This document shows, piece by piece, positions 33,635 to 45,062 of a stretch of 64,000 nucleotides of DNA. Numbering within the stretch: the stretch's first letter is position 1; each line of letters starts with the position of its first letter. A program made the translations under genes and the position numbers. Source of the stretch: Macrostomum hystrix (Eukaryota; Platyhelminthes; Macrostomidae); the NCBI GenBank assembly GCA_950097015.1, contig CATNEN010000002.1:6899501-6963500 (forward strand). Direction: 5' to 3'. The notes below the pieces were generated by a model. That model did no database searches. It saw only the letters and a list, made by a program, of their open reading frames with translations, and was not told the DNA's origin.

Positions 33635-34155
33635 TTTGAAATCCAGTCTCTTCAATTCCATGTGGATGGAAATCCAGTCTCTTTAATTCCATGTCGATTG
33701 AAATCCAGTCTCATCATTTCTATGTGGATTGAAATCCAGTCTCATCATTTCTATGTGGATTGAAATCCAGTCTCATCAATTCCATGTGGATAGAAATCCA
33801 GTCTCTTTAATTCCATGTCGATTGAAATCCAGTCTCATCAATTCCATGTGGATAGAAATCCAGTCTCTTTAATTCCATGTCGATTGAAATCCAGTCTCAT
33901 CATTTCTATGTGGATTGAAATCCAGTCTCATCATTTCTATGTGGATTGAAATCCAGTCTCATCAATTCCATGTGGATAGAAATCCAGTCTCTTTAATTCC
34001 ATGTCGATTGAAATCCAGTCTCATCATTTCTATGTGGATTGAAATCCAGTCTCATCATTTCTATGTGGATTGAAATCCAGTCTCATCAATTCCATGTGGA
34101 TTGAAATCCAGTCTCTTCAATTCCATGTGGATTGAAATCCAGTCTCTTCAACTCC
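33635..34155. repeat. 31-bp minisatellite (GAAATCCAGTCTCATCATTT…)
   Basis: About 17 units of GAAATCCAGTCTC followed by ATCATTTCTATGTGG or TTTAATTCCATGTCG types in an irregular alternation. Unit spacing is 30-31 bases (for example 33731 to 33762). Confidence 0.9.
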
Positions 34156-34159
34156 ATGA

Positions 34160-34914
34160 TTTCATGACAAAATATAAAAGTTGGAAAACATGCTTCTAGA
34201 TGAATTATTCCCAATACAAAAGGCACTGGTGAAATAAACAAATAGTTTCTACTCGTTAGATAAAATTTATTTATCACACGCATTTTAAGCTAAGAAAAAC
34301 TAGTGGTATGCTAGAGTAAGACATTTCCCTTAAAAATGTAGCCACTAATGTCAAAATAAAAAGTGAACCAACAAACTGGCAAAATGGAAGACAAAAATAG
34401 ATGACAATCATTGGGAATGGGTCGAATTGACAAGCAAAACAACAGTTGAACAGAATGTAAAATATACAAGCTACTTTGGCAAAATCTATTTAGCCAATTC
34501 TGGGCAAATGTCGAAATAGGTCATAGAATACACATTTTCGGTTCTAAGAAAGGTACAGGAGCTCGGTAAAAAGAAATCTGGAATACTCAAAAAAAGTTTT
34601 CTTTAAATAATTCTCAAAAATCGAACTATAACAGTTCTATAATAAAAGAACTACGACAAGTAGACCAAGTGTGAAGCGATCTACTCAATAAAAAGTCGCC
34701 AAACAGGAAACGATTCAGAAACTCTTAGGTCATGGTAGCTAATTATTTAACCAATAAAAATGTACTTGTCTAATTATGCACTGAAGGTCGTTAGTTCGAT
34801 TCCGCAGTAGCAAATTGTCTGACAGCAGGAATTTAAAAATAAAAAAACAACTGGCAAATCTGGCCAACCATCAGAAAACCGACAGATAAGTAAAGTGCTA
34901 CAGTAGTTTTCTTT
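34160..34914. other. interval without a recognised gene
   Basis: AT-rich. At 34783-34806 a sequence GGTCGTTAGTTCGATTCC resembles a tRNA B box, but I cannot fold a tRNA around it; it may be a degraded SINE head. Confidence 0.4.
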
Positions 34915-35487
34915 TCAGAAGTAGCGCTCTAGCCCATAGACAATCAATTTTTAGAAGTGGTGGCAGTCTAGCCCATAGACAACCAATTTTTAGAAGTGGT
35001 GGCAGTCTAGCCCATAGACAAACAATTTTTAGAAGTGGTGGCAGTCTAGCCCATAGACAACCAATTTTTAGAAGTGGTGGCAGTCTAGCCCATAGACAAC
35101 CAATTTTTAGAAGTGGTGGCAGTCTAGCCCATAGACAACCAATTTTTAGAAGTGGTGGCAGTCTAGCCCATAGACAACCAATTTTTAGAAGTGGTGGCAG
35201 TCTAGCCCATAGACAAACAATTTTTAGAAGTGGTGGCAGTCTAGCCCATAGACAAACAATTTTTAGAAGTGGCAGTCTAGCCCATAGACAACCAATTTTT
35301 ACAAGTGGTGGCAGTCTAGCTCATAGACAACCAATTTTCAGAAGCAGCGCTCTAGCCCATAGACAATCAATTTTCCGAAGTGGCACTCTAGCCCATAGAC
35401 AACCAATTTTCAGAAGTGGCAGACTAGCCCATAGACAACCAATTTTCAGAAGTAGCCCTCTAGCCCATAGACAACCAGTTTTCCAAA
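34915..35487. repeat. 39-bp minisatellite downstream of the BTB gene
   Basis: The unit is AGAAGTGGTGGCAGTCTAGC + CCATAGACAACCAATTTTT, spacing 39 bases in the central part, with shortened units toward the right end. It starts about 75 bases after the BTB stop codon (minus strand). Confidence 0.9.
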
Positions 35488-35563
35488 GTGAAACTGTATT
35501 CTACTTAAAATCCTACAGAAAAGGTGGCACTTGAACTACGTTGAAAACTCAACCCGCCATGTC

Positions 35564-37445
35564 TCAGGAGTCGTCATCCTCGGCGGCGGCGGCGGCCGCA
35601 GCCCTGTCCGCCGGACCCAGCGTCTGCCGCATGCGCCGGATGTTAAGGCCGCTCTCCTCGTTGCAGGCGTAGCAGAGGAACACTCCGTACTGGCGACACC
35701 GGCTGCAGATGTAATTGTCCAGGCCGCACTTCTCGCACTGGACGGCGATGTCCTTGACTCGGCCGCAGCCCTTGCAGTTGGGCTCGTGGCCGAACCACTC
35801 GTCGGCGCCCAGGACTTCGTTGGCCGGGGCGACCCGGTGGAACACGCAGATGGCGCTCAGCAGGCGCTCCCGGGTGCCCCGGTCCAGCTCGCGGAACGCC
35901 GGCTGAACCTCTAGCGTGCGGAGGCAGTTGGCGAATAGGAGGGCCATCTCGGCCAGCATCGAGTACTCAAGCTCCTCCAGTTTGTAAGCCAACACATCCT
36001 GTGAGACAGAAATTCACCAACTGTGAGTCATAGAAATTCACCAACTGTGAGTCACAGAAATTCACCAACTGTGAGTCATAGAAATTCACCAACTGTGAGT
36101 CATAGAAATTCACCAACTGTGAGTCATAGAAATTCACCAACTGTGAGTCATAGAAATTCACCAACTGTGAGTCATAGAAATTCACCAACTGTGAATCACA
36201 GAAATTCACCAACTGTGAGTCATAGAAATTCACCAACTGTGAATCACAGAAATTAACCAACTGTGAGTCATAGAAATTCACCAACTGTGAATCACAGAAA
36301 TTCACCAACTGTGAGTCATAGAAATTCACCAACTGTGAGACAGAAATTCACCAACTGTGAATCACAGAAATTCACCAACTGTGAATCACAGAAATTCACC
36401 AACTGTGAGTCATAGAAATTCACCAACTGTGAGTCATAGAAATTCACCAACTGTGAGTCATAGAAATTCACCAACTGTGAGTCATAGAAATTCACCAACT
36501 GTGAATCACAGAAATTCACCAACTGTGAATCACAGAAATTCACCAACTGTGAGTCACAGAAATTCACCAACTGTGAGTCATAGAAATTCACCAACTGTGA
36601 ATCACAGAAATTCACCAACTGTGAATCACAGAAATTCACCAACTGTGAGTCACAGAAATTCACCAACTGTGAGTCATAGAAATTCACCAACTGTGAATCA
36701 CAGAAATTCACCAACTGTGAATCACAGAAATTCTCCAACTGTAAATCACAGAAATTCATCAACTGTGAGTCATAGAAATTCACCAACTGTGAGTCATAGA
36801 AATTCACCAAATATGAATAATATAAATCCTAGGCCATAGAATCCCATTTAGTTGTTAGCAACTCACCCGGAAATGCATCACAACGCTATTCTTGTCCACA
36901 ATGCTCCTGAGGTACTGCAGTCCCGGCTCCCACAACACCTGCAGCTGGTATTCTTTGACAATGGCCAGCACTGGGACGGCCAATTCCGGATTCAAATAGT
37001 TGCTAATCGGCCTACAAAAGTGCAGATTATGCAGACAGTTGAGCAGGGCCCGCATTGGAGCGGCTGACTTTCCAGGAAGCTTCACAATGGGCTTGTCGGC
37101 CTCAATAAACTGACTGGAGAACATTGCCTGGAACACTGGCGAGTGCAGCGACAGCACCCAGGTGTTGCTGTACAGCAATGTGTCATCGTCCAACGAGAAA
37201 GTCACGTGACGACACGGGATTTGGTGATTGGCCGGATCGGCCGAGTCTGGCGGGGTGGAGGGCAGCGGAGCAGCCGTGGCGGACCCGGCGGATTCGGGAG
37301 GCGGCGGCGGCGGCGGCTGAGGAGCAGCTGACTGGCCAGCAGCTCGCTTGTTCTTCTTCTTGGAGTCGCCCAGGTTAATGGGAATCGTTGGCGTCTTCAG
37401 CCAGGCGGCTGGCGAGAACGGGAGGGCCGGACTAGAGCTGCTAGC
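35564..37445 (-). CDS. BTB/POZ protein with C-terminal cysteine-rich zinc-binding-like domain
   Basis: Two exons are visible: 37445-36867 and 35998-35564. They join in phase (…SVVMHFR|DVLAYKLEELEYS) through a CGG|GTGAGT donor and a TTTCTGTCTCACAG acceptor. The first exon has a Lys-rich and Pro-rich lead (GDSKKKNKRAAG, PPPPPPP), then a BTB fold: VTFSLDDDTLLYSNTWVLSL, HSPVFQAMFSSQF and MRALLNCLHNLHF. The second continues with helices, then CKGCGRVKDIAVQCEKCG, YICSRCRQYG and LCYACNE, eight or more cysteines in CxxC pairs as in a zinc ribbon. BTB domains dimerise and often recruit CUL3 ligases (family knowledge); the specific role is unknown. The first visible exon starts after GATTGCAG, so the start codon lies in an unseen exon further right. 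Confidence 0.75.
36003..36830. repeat. 24-bp minisatellite filling the BTB intron
   Basis: The unit is AATTCACCAACTGTGAGTCA + TAGA with GTGAATCACAGA variants, about 34 units. It occupies 95% of the 868-bp intron 35999-36866. On the coding strand the unit reads TTTCTATGACTCACAG, nearly the same as the real acceptor TTTCTGTCTCACAG. Confidence 0.95.
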
Positions 37446-37486
37446 CTGCAATCAGTGCGAGCACCTGCTGCGTTAGCCGCAATTGT

Positions 37487-38756
37487 CCAGTTATCTGAGG
37501 TGTCCCACCTTCTATCCACCCAGTTATCTGAGGTGTCCCACCTTCTATCCACCCAGCTATCTGAGGTGTCCCACCTTCTATCCACCCAGTTATCTGAGGT
37601 GTCCCACCTTCTATCCACCCAGCTATCTGAGGTGTCCCACCTTCTATCAACCAAGTTATCTGAGGTGTCCCATCTTCTATCCACCCAGCTATCTGAGGTG
37701 TCCCACCTTCTATCCACCCAGTTATCTGAGGTGTCCCATCTTCTATCCACCCAGTTATCTGAGGTGTCCTATCTTCTATCTACACAGCTATCTGAGGTGT
37801 CCCACCTTCTATCCACCCAGTTATCTGAGGTGTCCCACCTTCTATCCACCCAGTTATCTGAGGTGTCCCATCTTCTATCCACCCAGTTATCTGAGGTGTC
37901 CCACCTTCTATCCACCCAGCTATCTGAGGTGTCCCACCTGTTATCCACCCAGCTATCTGAGGTGTCTCATCATCTATCCACCCAGTTATCTGAGGTGTCT
38001 CATCTTCTATCCACCCAGCTATCTGATGTGTCCCACCTTCTATCCACTGAGTTATCTGAGGTGTCCCATCTTCTATCCACCCAGTTATCTGAGGTGTCCC
38101 ACCTTCTATCCACCCAGCTATCTGAGGTGTCCCACCTTCTATCAACCAAGTTATCTGAGGTGTCCCATCTTCTATCCACCCAGCTATCTGAGGTGTCCCA
38201 CCTTCTATCCACCCAGTTATCTGAGGTGTCCCATCTTCTATCCACCCAGTTATCTGAGGTGTCCCACCTTCTATCCACCCAGCTATCTGAGGTGTCCCAC
38301 CTGTTATCCACCCAGCTATCTGAGGTGTCTCATCATCTATCCACCCAGTTATCTGAGGTGTCTCATCTTCTATCCACCCAGCTATCTGATGTGTCCCACC
38401 TTCTATCCACCCAGTTATCTGAGGTGTCCCACCTTCTATCCACCCAGTTATCTGAGGTGTCCCACCTTATATCCACCCAGTTATCTGAGGTGTCCCACCT
38501 TCTATCCACTGAGTTATCTGAGGTGTCCCATCTTCTATCCACCCAGTTATCTGAGGTGTCCCACCTTCTATCCACCCAGTTATCTGAGGTGTCCCACCTT
38601 CTATCCACTGAGTTATCTGAGGTGTCCCACCTTCTATCCACCCAGCTATCTGAGGTGTCCCACCTTCTATCCACCCAGCTATCTGAGGTGTCCCACCTTC
38701 TATCCACTGAGTTATCTGAGGTGTCCCACCTTCTATCCACCCAGCTGAGGTGTCGC
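37487..38756. repeat. 33-bp minisatellite upstream of the BTB exon
   Basis: The unit is TATCTGAGGTGTCCCACCTT + CTATCCACCCAGT, about 38 units. It contains larger duplications: the variant TCAACCAAG occurs at 37648 and 38143 (495 bases, 15 units), and CATCATCTATCC at about 37970 and 38332. It gives long frames on both strands, which I treat as non-coding. Confidence 0.95.
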
Positions 38757-38999
38757 ACCCAAAAAACAAAGAAAACGCACTTGTGTGAACAATTTGCAAA
38801 AAAGAACTTCGCTTTCAAAACTGGGCAAGCGGTATTGCATCGGCCATTGCCATAGCGGCCGAACGCAACTGGAGCCCAGTTAAGAAATATTTTTTAGCCA
38901 AGCAAATTTTGTTCTAGCAATTATTTAGGCAAGCAAAATTACCATGCAACAAAAGTAACTGGATAACGAGTGAAGTGATAGAAACATGTATAGATTGGT

Positions 39000-39588
39000 T
39001 TCAGTCAGTCAGTCAGTGAGTCAGTGAGTCAGTCAGTGAGTCAGTGATTCAGTCAGTGAGTCAGTCAGTGAGTCAATCAGTCAGTCAGTGAGTCAGTCAG
39101 TGAGTCAATCAGTCAGTCAGTGAGTCAGTCAGTGAGTCAGTCAGTCAGTCAGTGAGTCAGTCAGTGAGTCAGTCAGTGAGTCAGTCAGTCAGTCAGTGAG
39201 TCAGTCAGTCAGTCAGTCAGTGAGTCAATCAGTCAGTCAGTGAGTCAGTCAGTGAGTCAGTCAGTCAGTCAGTGAGTCAGTCAGTCAGTGAGTCAGTGAT
39301 TCAGTCAGTGAGTCAGTCAGTGAGTCAATCAGTCAGTCAGTGAGTCAGTCAGTGAGTCAGTCAGTCAGTCAGTGAGTCAGTCAGTCAGTCAGTCAGTCAG
39401 TCAGTCAGTCAGTCAGTGAGTCAATCAGTCAGTCAGTGAGTCAGTGAGTCAATCAGTCAGTCAGTGAGTCAGTGAGTCAATCAGTCAGTCAGTGAGTCAG
39501 TCAGTGAGTCAGTCAGTGAGTCAGTCAGTGAGTCAGTGAGTCAGTCAGTCAGTCAGTCAGTCAGTGAGTCAGTCAGTCAGTAATTTCA
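39000..39588. repeat. TCAG microsatellite
   Basis: Almost pure (TCAG)n with TCAGTGAG and TCAATCAG interruptions, about 590 bp. The interruptions themselves recur in 20-60-base patterns. Confidence 0.95.
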
Positions 39589-40404
39589 ACATCTAAGAAA
39601 GTGTTAGGAAACTATGCCGACATTGCAGCAATTATGAAGGCCAACTGAACAGCAAATAATAATATTTTAGATGAGTACATAAGCTGCCATAACAATTCGG
39701 ACAGATATGAAACACGCACACTGCAGTGAAGAAAGTAAGCAAAAGTACAGAGATGAATTGGTACATGGCATTTAATGAAGCGGGAACCACATAGACATGC
39801 ACGAATCACCAAGCAAGGGAATGTCATGCTGGCTGGATCACACTCTGAGATAGCGAGAGTACATTGAACACACTGAACATATAATTAATATGATCACCGC
39901 ATAATTTTTGAGACCCGCTAAAATTCTAAATATAAAGGTTTATCTATTAATCACTGGCAGAAACACAAAACTTTTCGATACACATTATAAGGCAACGCAA
40001 TAAATTGATCAATAAATCACTTTAATATCAGCATTATCGCTTAATACTACTGACACTGTGAGTAGTCTGAAAACTGACAAAATGTACCAGTAAATTATAA
40101 AAACACAAAAACAATTCCCAAATCGACTAAAAAATTACTAAATATTATTACTGATAAGTACATAAATAGTAGATTGAATAGAAAGCTATTAATATTCCAG
40201 ATCAGATCTATAAACAGTTTTTAGAAATGAGGACTAATGCCAGTTATAAGAGCAACATTTTCACATTAAGAGGGTTGCAGAAAAATGGTTATAAATCAGT
40301 TTTTCATTTTCAAACAAATTAAATAAAAACGGTAATAGAAAAGGTAGAAAAAGGCTGATAAGAATTGTAAGACACGTAATTTAAAAACGAATTAGCTCGG
40401 TCGT
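39589..40404. other. AT-rich interval without a recognised gene
   Basis: No exon, repeat or RNA gene seen. The missing 5' exon of the BTB gene may be here or between 38757 and 39000. Confidence 0.4.
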
Positions 40405-40572
40405 ACACTTCGTTTCTTGGAAAATTTATTAAAGGCCGATTTTTTACGGAAAAATGCCACAGCGAGATTGCAACTTTCAACATTTTAATGTGAAAAAACG
40501 TGAAAATTTCCAGTCTCGCTGGTGCATTTCCGTAAAATCAGCCTTTCATACATTTTCCAAGAAACGAAGTGT
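40405..40572. mobile_element. short foldback element with about 60-bp inverted arms
   Basis: 40405-40468 (ACACTTCGTTTCTTGGAAAA…, ending CAGCGAGA) is imperfectly inverted at 40514-40572. The arms also hold AAAGGC(C/T)GATTTT…ACGGAAA. The interior is about 45 bases. Typical of a miniature foldback or MITE-like element. Confidence 0.75.
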
Positions 40573-40654
40573 CCGTCATTCTTCTTCTAGTGGTCCTTGG
40601 TCGCATTGGAGCAGTATGCAGCCTAGTGGCATAAGAAAATAAGATACCAGGGTA

Positions 40655-40785
40655 GGAGTGCGGCCTCCCCAGTCCATGGACTGAACAGATGTACACAGAC
40701 ACTGAAAGCTGCGGCTGTGCCACTGCCCGTACACCTGGCCCGAAAGTACAGGAGCTCTGTACAAGGTTGTACAAGGGAAAATCTA
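40655..40785 (+). repeat. SINE family B tail fragment, copy 4
   Basis: It contains CCCCAGTCCATGGACTGAAC, then AGATGTACACAGACACTGAA and AGCTGCGGCTG. The tRNA head is missing. Confidence 0.6.
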
Positions 40786-40891
40786 GTAGTGCCTTTTTAA
40801 AACAGAGGTTGCACAGTTAAAGCTACATGAGGGTTCACAATGCATATAAAAGTCCAATAAAACAATGCACACGCAACTGCTATGGCGAATG

Positions 40892-41141
40892 TCAAAGCTG
40901 CTGCCTCTGTTGGAGGGACTCGGAGCCACCGTTTGGCAAAGACGGCTGCAGCATAAACTGCACTACAAAGTCTCTAACGAAAGCTTGCACAATGCTGTCC
41001 AGCACCAACACTCCACCTGTGTGTCTCAGCAGCTGCTCCATGTTGACTGGCGACATCAGCATCTGAGCAAGCTCGGGTGCCAGCTTGGCCTGGTCCTTGC
41101 GCGGCCTAAGGATGGCAAGGCAGCGAATGCGTTCTGAAAGC
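40892..41141 (-). CDS. SETD2: SETD2-like gene, probable last exon
   Basis: After the acceptor AAGTACACAG|G the frame reads LSERIRCLAILRPRKDQAKL, APELAQMLMSPVNMEQLLRH and LDSIVQAFVRDFVVQFML, and ends QQRQQL-TGA at 40892. The phase (one base completing a split Arg codon) matches the donor of the exon at 43130. No SRI or WW domain is recognisable, so assignment to this gene rests on phase and position. Confidence 0.55.
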
Positions 41142-41149
41142 CTGTGTAC

Positions 41150-43110
41150 TTTAGTCCCTACCCCTGATGCTTCAGTAGGCTGGTCCCTACCCCTGATGCT
41201 TCAGTAGGCTGGTCTCTACCCCTGATGCTTCAGTAGGTTGGTCCCTACCCCTGATGCTTCAGTAGGCTGGTCCCTACCCCTGATGCTTCAGTAGGCTGGT
41301 CCCTACCCCTGATGCTTCAGTAGGCTGGTCCCTACCCCTGATGCTTCAGTAGGCTGGTCCCTACCCCTGATGCTTCAGTAGGCTGGTCCCTACCCCTGAT
41401 GCTTCAGTAGGCTGGTCCCTACCCCTGATGCTTCAGTAGGCCCCTACCCCCGATGCTTCAGTAGGCTGGTCCCTACCCCTGATGCTTCAGTAGGCTGGTC
41501 CCTACCCCTGATGCTTCAGTAGGCTGGTCCCTACCCCTGATGCTTCAGTAGGCTGGTCCCTACCCCTGATGCTTCAGTAGGCTGGTCCCTACCCCTGATG
41601 CTTCAGTAGGCCCCTACCCCTGATGCTTCAGTAGGCTGGTCCCTACCCCCCTGATGCTTCAGTAGGCTGGTCCCTACCCCTGATGCTTCAGTAGGCTGGT
41701 CCCTACCCCTGATGCTTCAGTAGGCCCCTTCCCCTGATGCTTCAGTAGGCTGGTCCCTACCCCCCTGATGCTTCAGTAGGCTGGTACCTACCCCTGATGC
41801 TTCAGTAGGCTGGTCCCTACCTCTGATGCTTCAGTAGGTCCCTACCCCTGATGCTTCAGTAGGCTGGTCCCTACCCCCTGATGCTTCAGTAGGTCCCTAC
41901 CCCCCTGATGCTTCAGTAGGCTGGTCCCTACCCCTGATGCTTCAGTAGGTCCCTACCCCCCTGATGCTTCAGTAGGCTGGTCCCTACCCCTGATGCTTCA
42001 GTAGGCTGGTCCCTACCCCTGATGCTTCAGTAGGCTGGTCCCTACCCCCTGATGCTTCAGTAGGTACCTACCCCCCTGATGCTTCAGTAGGCTGGTCCCT
42101 ACCCCCTGATGCTTCAGTAGGTCCCTACCCCCCTGATGCTTCAGTAGGCTGGTCCCTACCCCTGATGCTTCAGCAGGCTGGTCCCTACCCCTGATGCTTC
42201 AGTAGGCTGGTCCCTACCCCTGATGCTTGAGTAGGCTGGTCCCTACCCTTGATGCTTCAGTAGGTCCCTACCCTTGATGCTTCGGTAGTTTGGTCCCTAC
42301 CCCTGATGCTTCAGTAGGCTGGTACCTACCCCCCTGATGCTTCAGTAGGCTGGTCCCTACCCCCTGATGCTTCAGTAGGCTGGTCCCTACCCTTGATGCT
42401 TCAGTAGGCTGGTCCCTACCCCTGATGCTTGAGTATGCTGGTCCCTACCCCTGATGCTTCAGTAGGCTGGTCCCTACCCCTGATGCTTCAGTAGGCTGGT
42501 CCCTACCCCTGATGCTTCAGTAGGCTGGTCCCTACCCTTGATGCTTCAGTAGGTCCCTACCCTTGATGCTTCGGTAGTTTGGTCCCTACCCCTGATGCTT
42601 CAGTAGGCTGGTACCTACCCCCCTGATGCTTCAGTAGGCTGGTCCCTACCCCCTGATGCTTCAGTAGGTCCCTACCCCCCTGATGCTTCAGTAGGCTGGT
42701 CCCTACCCCTGATGCTTCAGTAGGCTGGTCCCTACCCCTGATGCTTCAGTAGGCTGGTACCTAACCCCCTGATGCTTCAGTAGGCTGGTCCCTACCCCTG
42801 ATGCTTCAGTAGGTCCCTACCCCTGATGTTTCAGTAGGTCCCTACCCCTGATGCTTCAGTAGGTCCCTACCCCTGATGCTTCAGTAGGCTGGTACCTACC
42901 CCCCTGATGCTTCAGTAGGCTGGTCCCTACCCCTGATGCTTCAGTAGGTCCCTACCCCTGATGCTTCAGTAGGTCCCTACCCCTGATGCTTCAGTAGGCT
43001 GGTACCTACCCCCCTGATGCTTCAGTAGGCTGGTCCCTACCCCTGATGCTTCAGTAGGTCCCTACCCCTGATGCTTCAGTAGGTCCCTACCCCTGATGCT
43101 TCGGTAGTTT
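41150..43110. repeat. 29-bp minisatellite filling a SETD2-like intron
   Basis: The unit is GGCTGGTCCCTACCCCTGAT + GCTTCAGTA, about 70 units, with a 24-bp form lacking GGCTG and forms with five or six C. It occupies about 98% of the 1988-bp intron 41142-43129. Duplicated segments of several units are visible (for example the GGTAGTTTGGTCC variant at 42285 and 42570). Confidence 0.95.
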
Positions 43111-43129
43111 GCTCCCTACCCTCACTAAC

Positions 43130-43644
43130 CTGACTCGCTCGTCAACGCAGCCAGAAGCGTAGACTCCGTCGACGCACTCGGACACCAGCTGTTGCAGCTG
43201 CTCGGCGAAGGCCGCTTTCTCTTGCTCGCTTGGCGCAGCGGGTTGAGGCGGAGGCGGCGGCGGCTGAGCCGGGGCGGGCACGAGCTCCATCTTGTCGGTG
43301 ATGATGCTGACGTCATCCAGGTTGCGAATGTACTCAAGAAGGCCCAGTAGGCGCTGGTCGCCGGCCACGGAAAGCAACTCTGCTTCGGTTAGGGCGCATT
43401 GTGGGTCGCCGTTGCTAAGCAGGTAGTTGAGGAATTTCGACAGCAGGCCGATGACCTTGTCCATGGCTTCTTCGTCGCTTATCAAGTCGGCTGGCGAAGA
43501 TTTCGCTGCGGCGGCTGCGGCGGCCGCTCGGCGCTGTTCGTCTTCGAAGGCAACGTAGGCTTCGAATAGGCGGCGGAACTCCGCCTTGGGAAGCCGGCGA
43601 GACGGCTTTGGCGGCGGCTGCGGCAGCTGCTGCTGAGTCAGGTC
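43130..43644 (-). CDS. SETD2: SETD2-like gene, third visible exon
   Basis: The acceptor GTACTAAAG|GAC and donor CAG|GTTAGT give 171 codons plus two bases. The start DLTQQQLPQPPPKPSRRLPK leads into AEFRRLFEAYVAFEDEQRR, which resembles the ERRKLFEQEVAQREAQ segment that follows the Set2 mid region in animal SETD2. It then runs DLISDEEAMDKVIGLLSKF, LLEYIRNLDDVSIITDKMEL and a Pro-rich linker. Confidence 0.65.
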
Positions 43645-43984
43645 CTTTAGTACGAAGGTTTTAAGAGTTTATAAACTTATAAACTTTTTATTATAATTGA
43701 TAGCAGATATGGATAAACTGTGCAAGTTTGGCATTGAAATGTTATTTCTGAAAGCCTTATGATTTACCAAAATTGGATTTGATAATCGATATCGAGAACT
43801 TTTGTTACATTATATTTAGATTCGATATCAAAACACAGTGGATCCTCTACAAAATCGAAAGCCAAAATCACAAATTCCAAATGTTTGAGATATTCCAAAA
43901 TTTTGGTCTAGGATCACATATCCTATCGCATATCCTAGAGCTAACACATTTAATCCCATATCCTAACACACTGAATCTCCTATC

Positions 43985-44350
43985 CTAACACCTTGGATCC
44001 CAAACACCTTGGATCGCAAACACCTTGGATCCTAAACACCTTGGATCCTAAACACCTTGGATCCCAAACACCTTGGATCCTAAACACCTTGGATCCCAAA
44101 CACCTTGGATCCTAAACACCTTGGATCCCAAACACCTTGGATCTTAAACACCTTGGATCCCAAACACCTTGGATCCCTAACACCTTGGATCCCTAACACC
44201 TTGGATCCCTAACACCTTGGATCCTTAACACCTTGGATCCCTAACACCTTGGATCCCTAACACCTTGGATCCCTAACACCTTGGATCCCAAACACCTCGT
44301 ATCCCAAACACCTTGGATCCTAAACACCTTGGATACCTAACACCTTGAAT
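43985..44350. repeat. 16-bp minisatellite (AACACCTTGGATCCCA) in a SETD2-like intron
   Basis: About 22 units with CCTTGGATCCTAAACA and CCTTGGATCCCTAACA variants. It lies in intron 43645-44401, about 50 bases from the donor. Half the intron is array. Confidence 0.95.
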
Positions 44351-44401
44351 CCCAAAAAATAGGATTAGATCCGATATCCTAACACGTTCGAATTTTCTCA
44401 C

Positions 44402-44930
44402 CTTCACGGACTGCATCAAGGGCTGTGGCTGCTGCTGTTGCTGAGGCGCAGGCGTGCCAGGCGGCGTCTCAGGCTGCTCATCCTCCAGCGGCTGCTGCCT
44501 GAGCTCCAGGCGTTTCCTAGGAATGCGCAGACCGCCGAACGGCTGGCTTGGCAGCTGGCGCCAGCGATCCAGGAGGTCGCGAGCAGCGCCGCAGCCGCCG
44601 CTGTCAGCCAGGCGCTCCAGTAGCGGCATCACCTGAGCAACATGCTGCACGTAGGTCACTGGCAGACGGTCGAGAGCCAGCACCAGAGTTTCAGCCGCCC
44701 TGTCAGTACCGCTAGAGCCCGCGAAGCCATCTGAGGTCGGCTCTGAAACCGACGGGTCCCGAGCGTTGAACTCGCGCAGATAGGAGGCCAGAACGTCGAT
44801 GGCGTGACAGCGGCGCAGGGCCTGAAGTCCCGCCGGGCAGGTGCTGCTGGCCACCAGGCCTACAAGCCGCATGCGGGTGTCCCAGTCCAGGCTCTCCTGC
44901 GGTGCATCGTAGCGGGGGTGGCTGGAGCTG
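44402..44930 (-). CDS. SETD2: SETD2-like gene, second visible exon
   Basis: A long pyrimidine tract and GGCTGTAG|C precede it; the donor is AAG|GTGAGA. It encodes RMRLVGLVASSTCPAGLQAL, RRCHAIDVLASYLREFN, AETLVLALDRLPVTYV and LLDRWRQLP…LRIPRKR. This matches the layout of the Set2-specific helical region after the SET domain in SETD2, including the closing RIP-K/R-K motif. Its start needs two bases from the exon before, while the SET exon ends on a whole codon, so a very small exon is probably missing from this model. Confidence 0.65.
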
Positions 44931-45062
44931 CTACAGCCACACACAGTAAGAAAAAGAGAAAAAATCAGAGGAGAAGGAAGGGAAGAACAGTGAAGATTAG
45001 GGATAGGAATGAAGTTCTAGGTTGATGAGAATTAGAAGAATAATGATGAAATGGGAAGGAAC

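Noticed and set aside
36357-36839. SPTVSHRN-repeat protein
   Set aside because: It is the BTB intron array; the intron borders are well supported.
37455-38855. Open frame of 466 codons (LSEVSHLLSTQ repeats)
   Set aside because: A pure translation of a 33-bp minisatellite; the opposite strand and a second frame are equally open, and it lies in an intron of the BTB gene.
41150-43110. CRISPR-like regular array
   Set aside because: Units are contiguous with no unique spacers, and the host is a eukaryote; this is a minisatellite.
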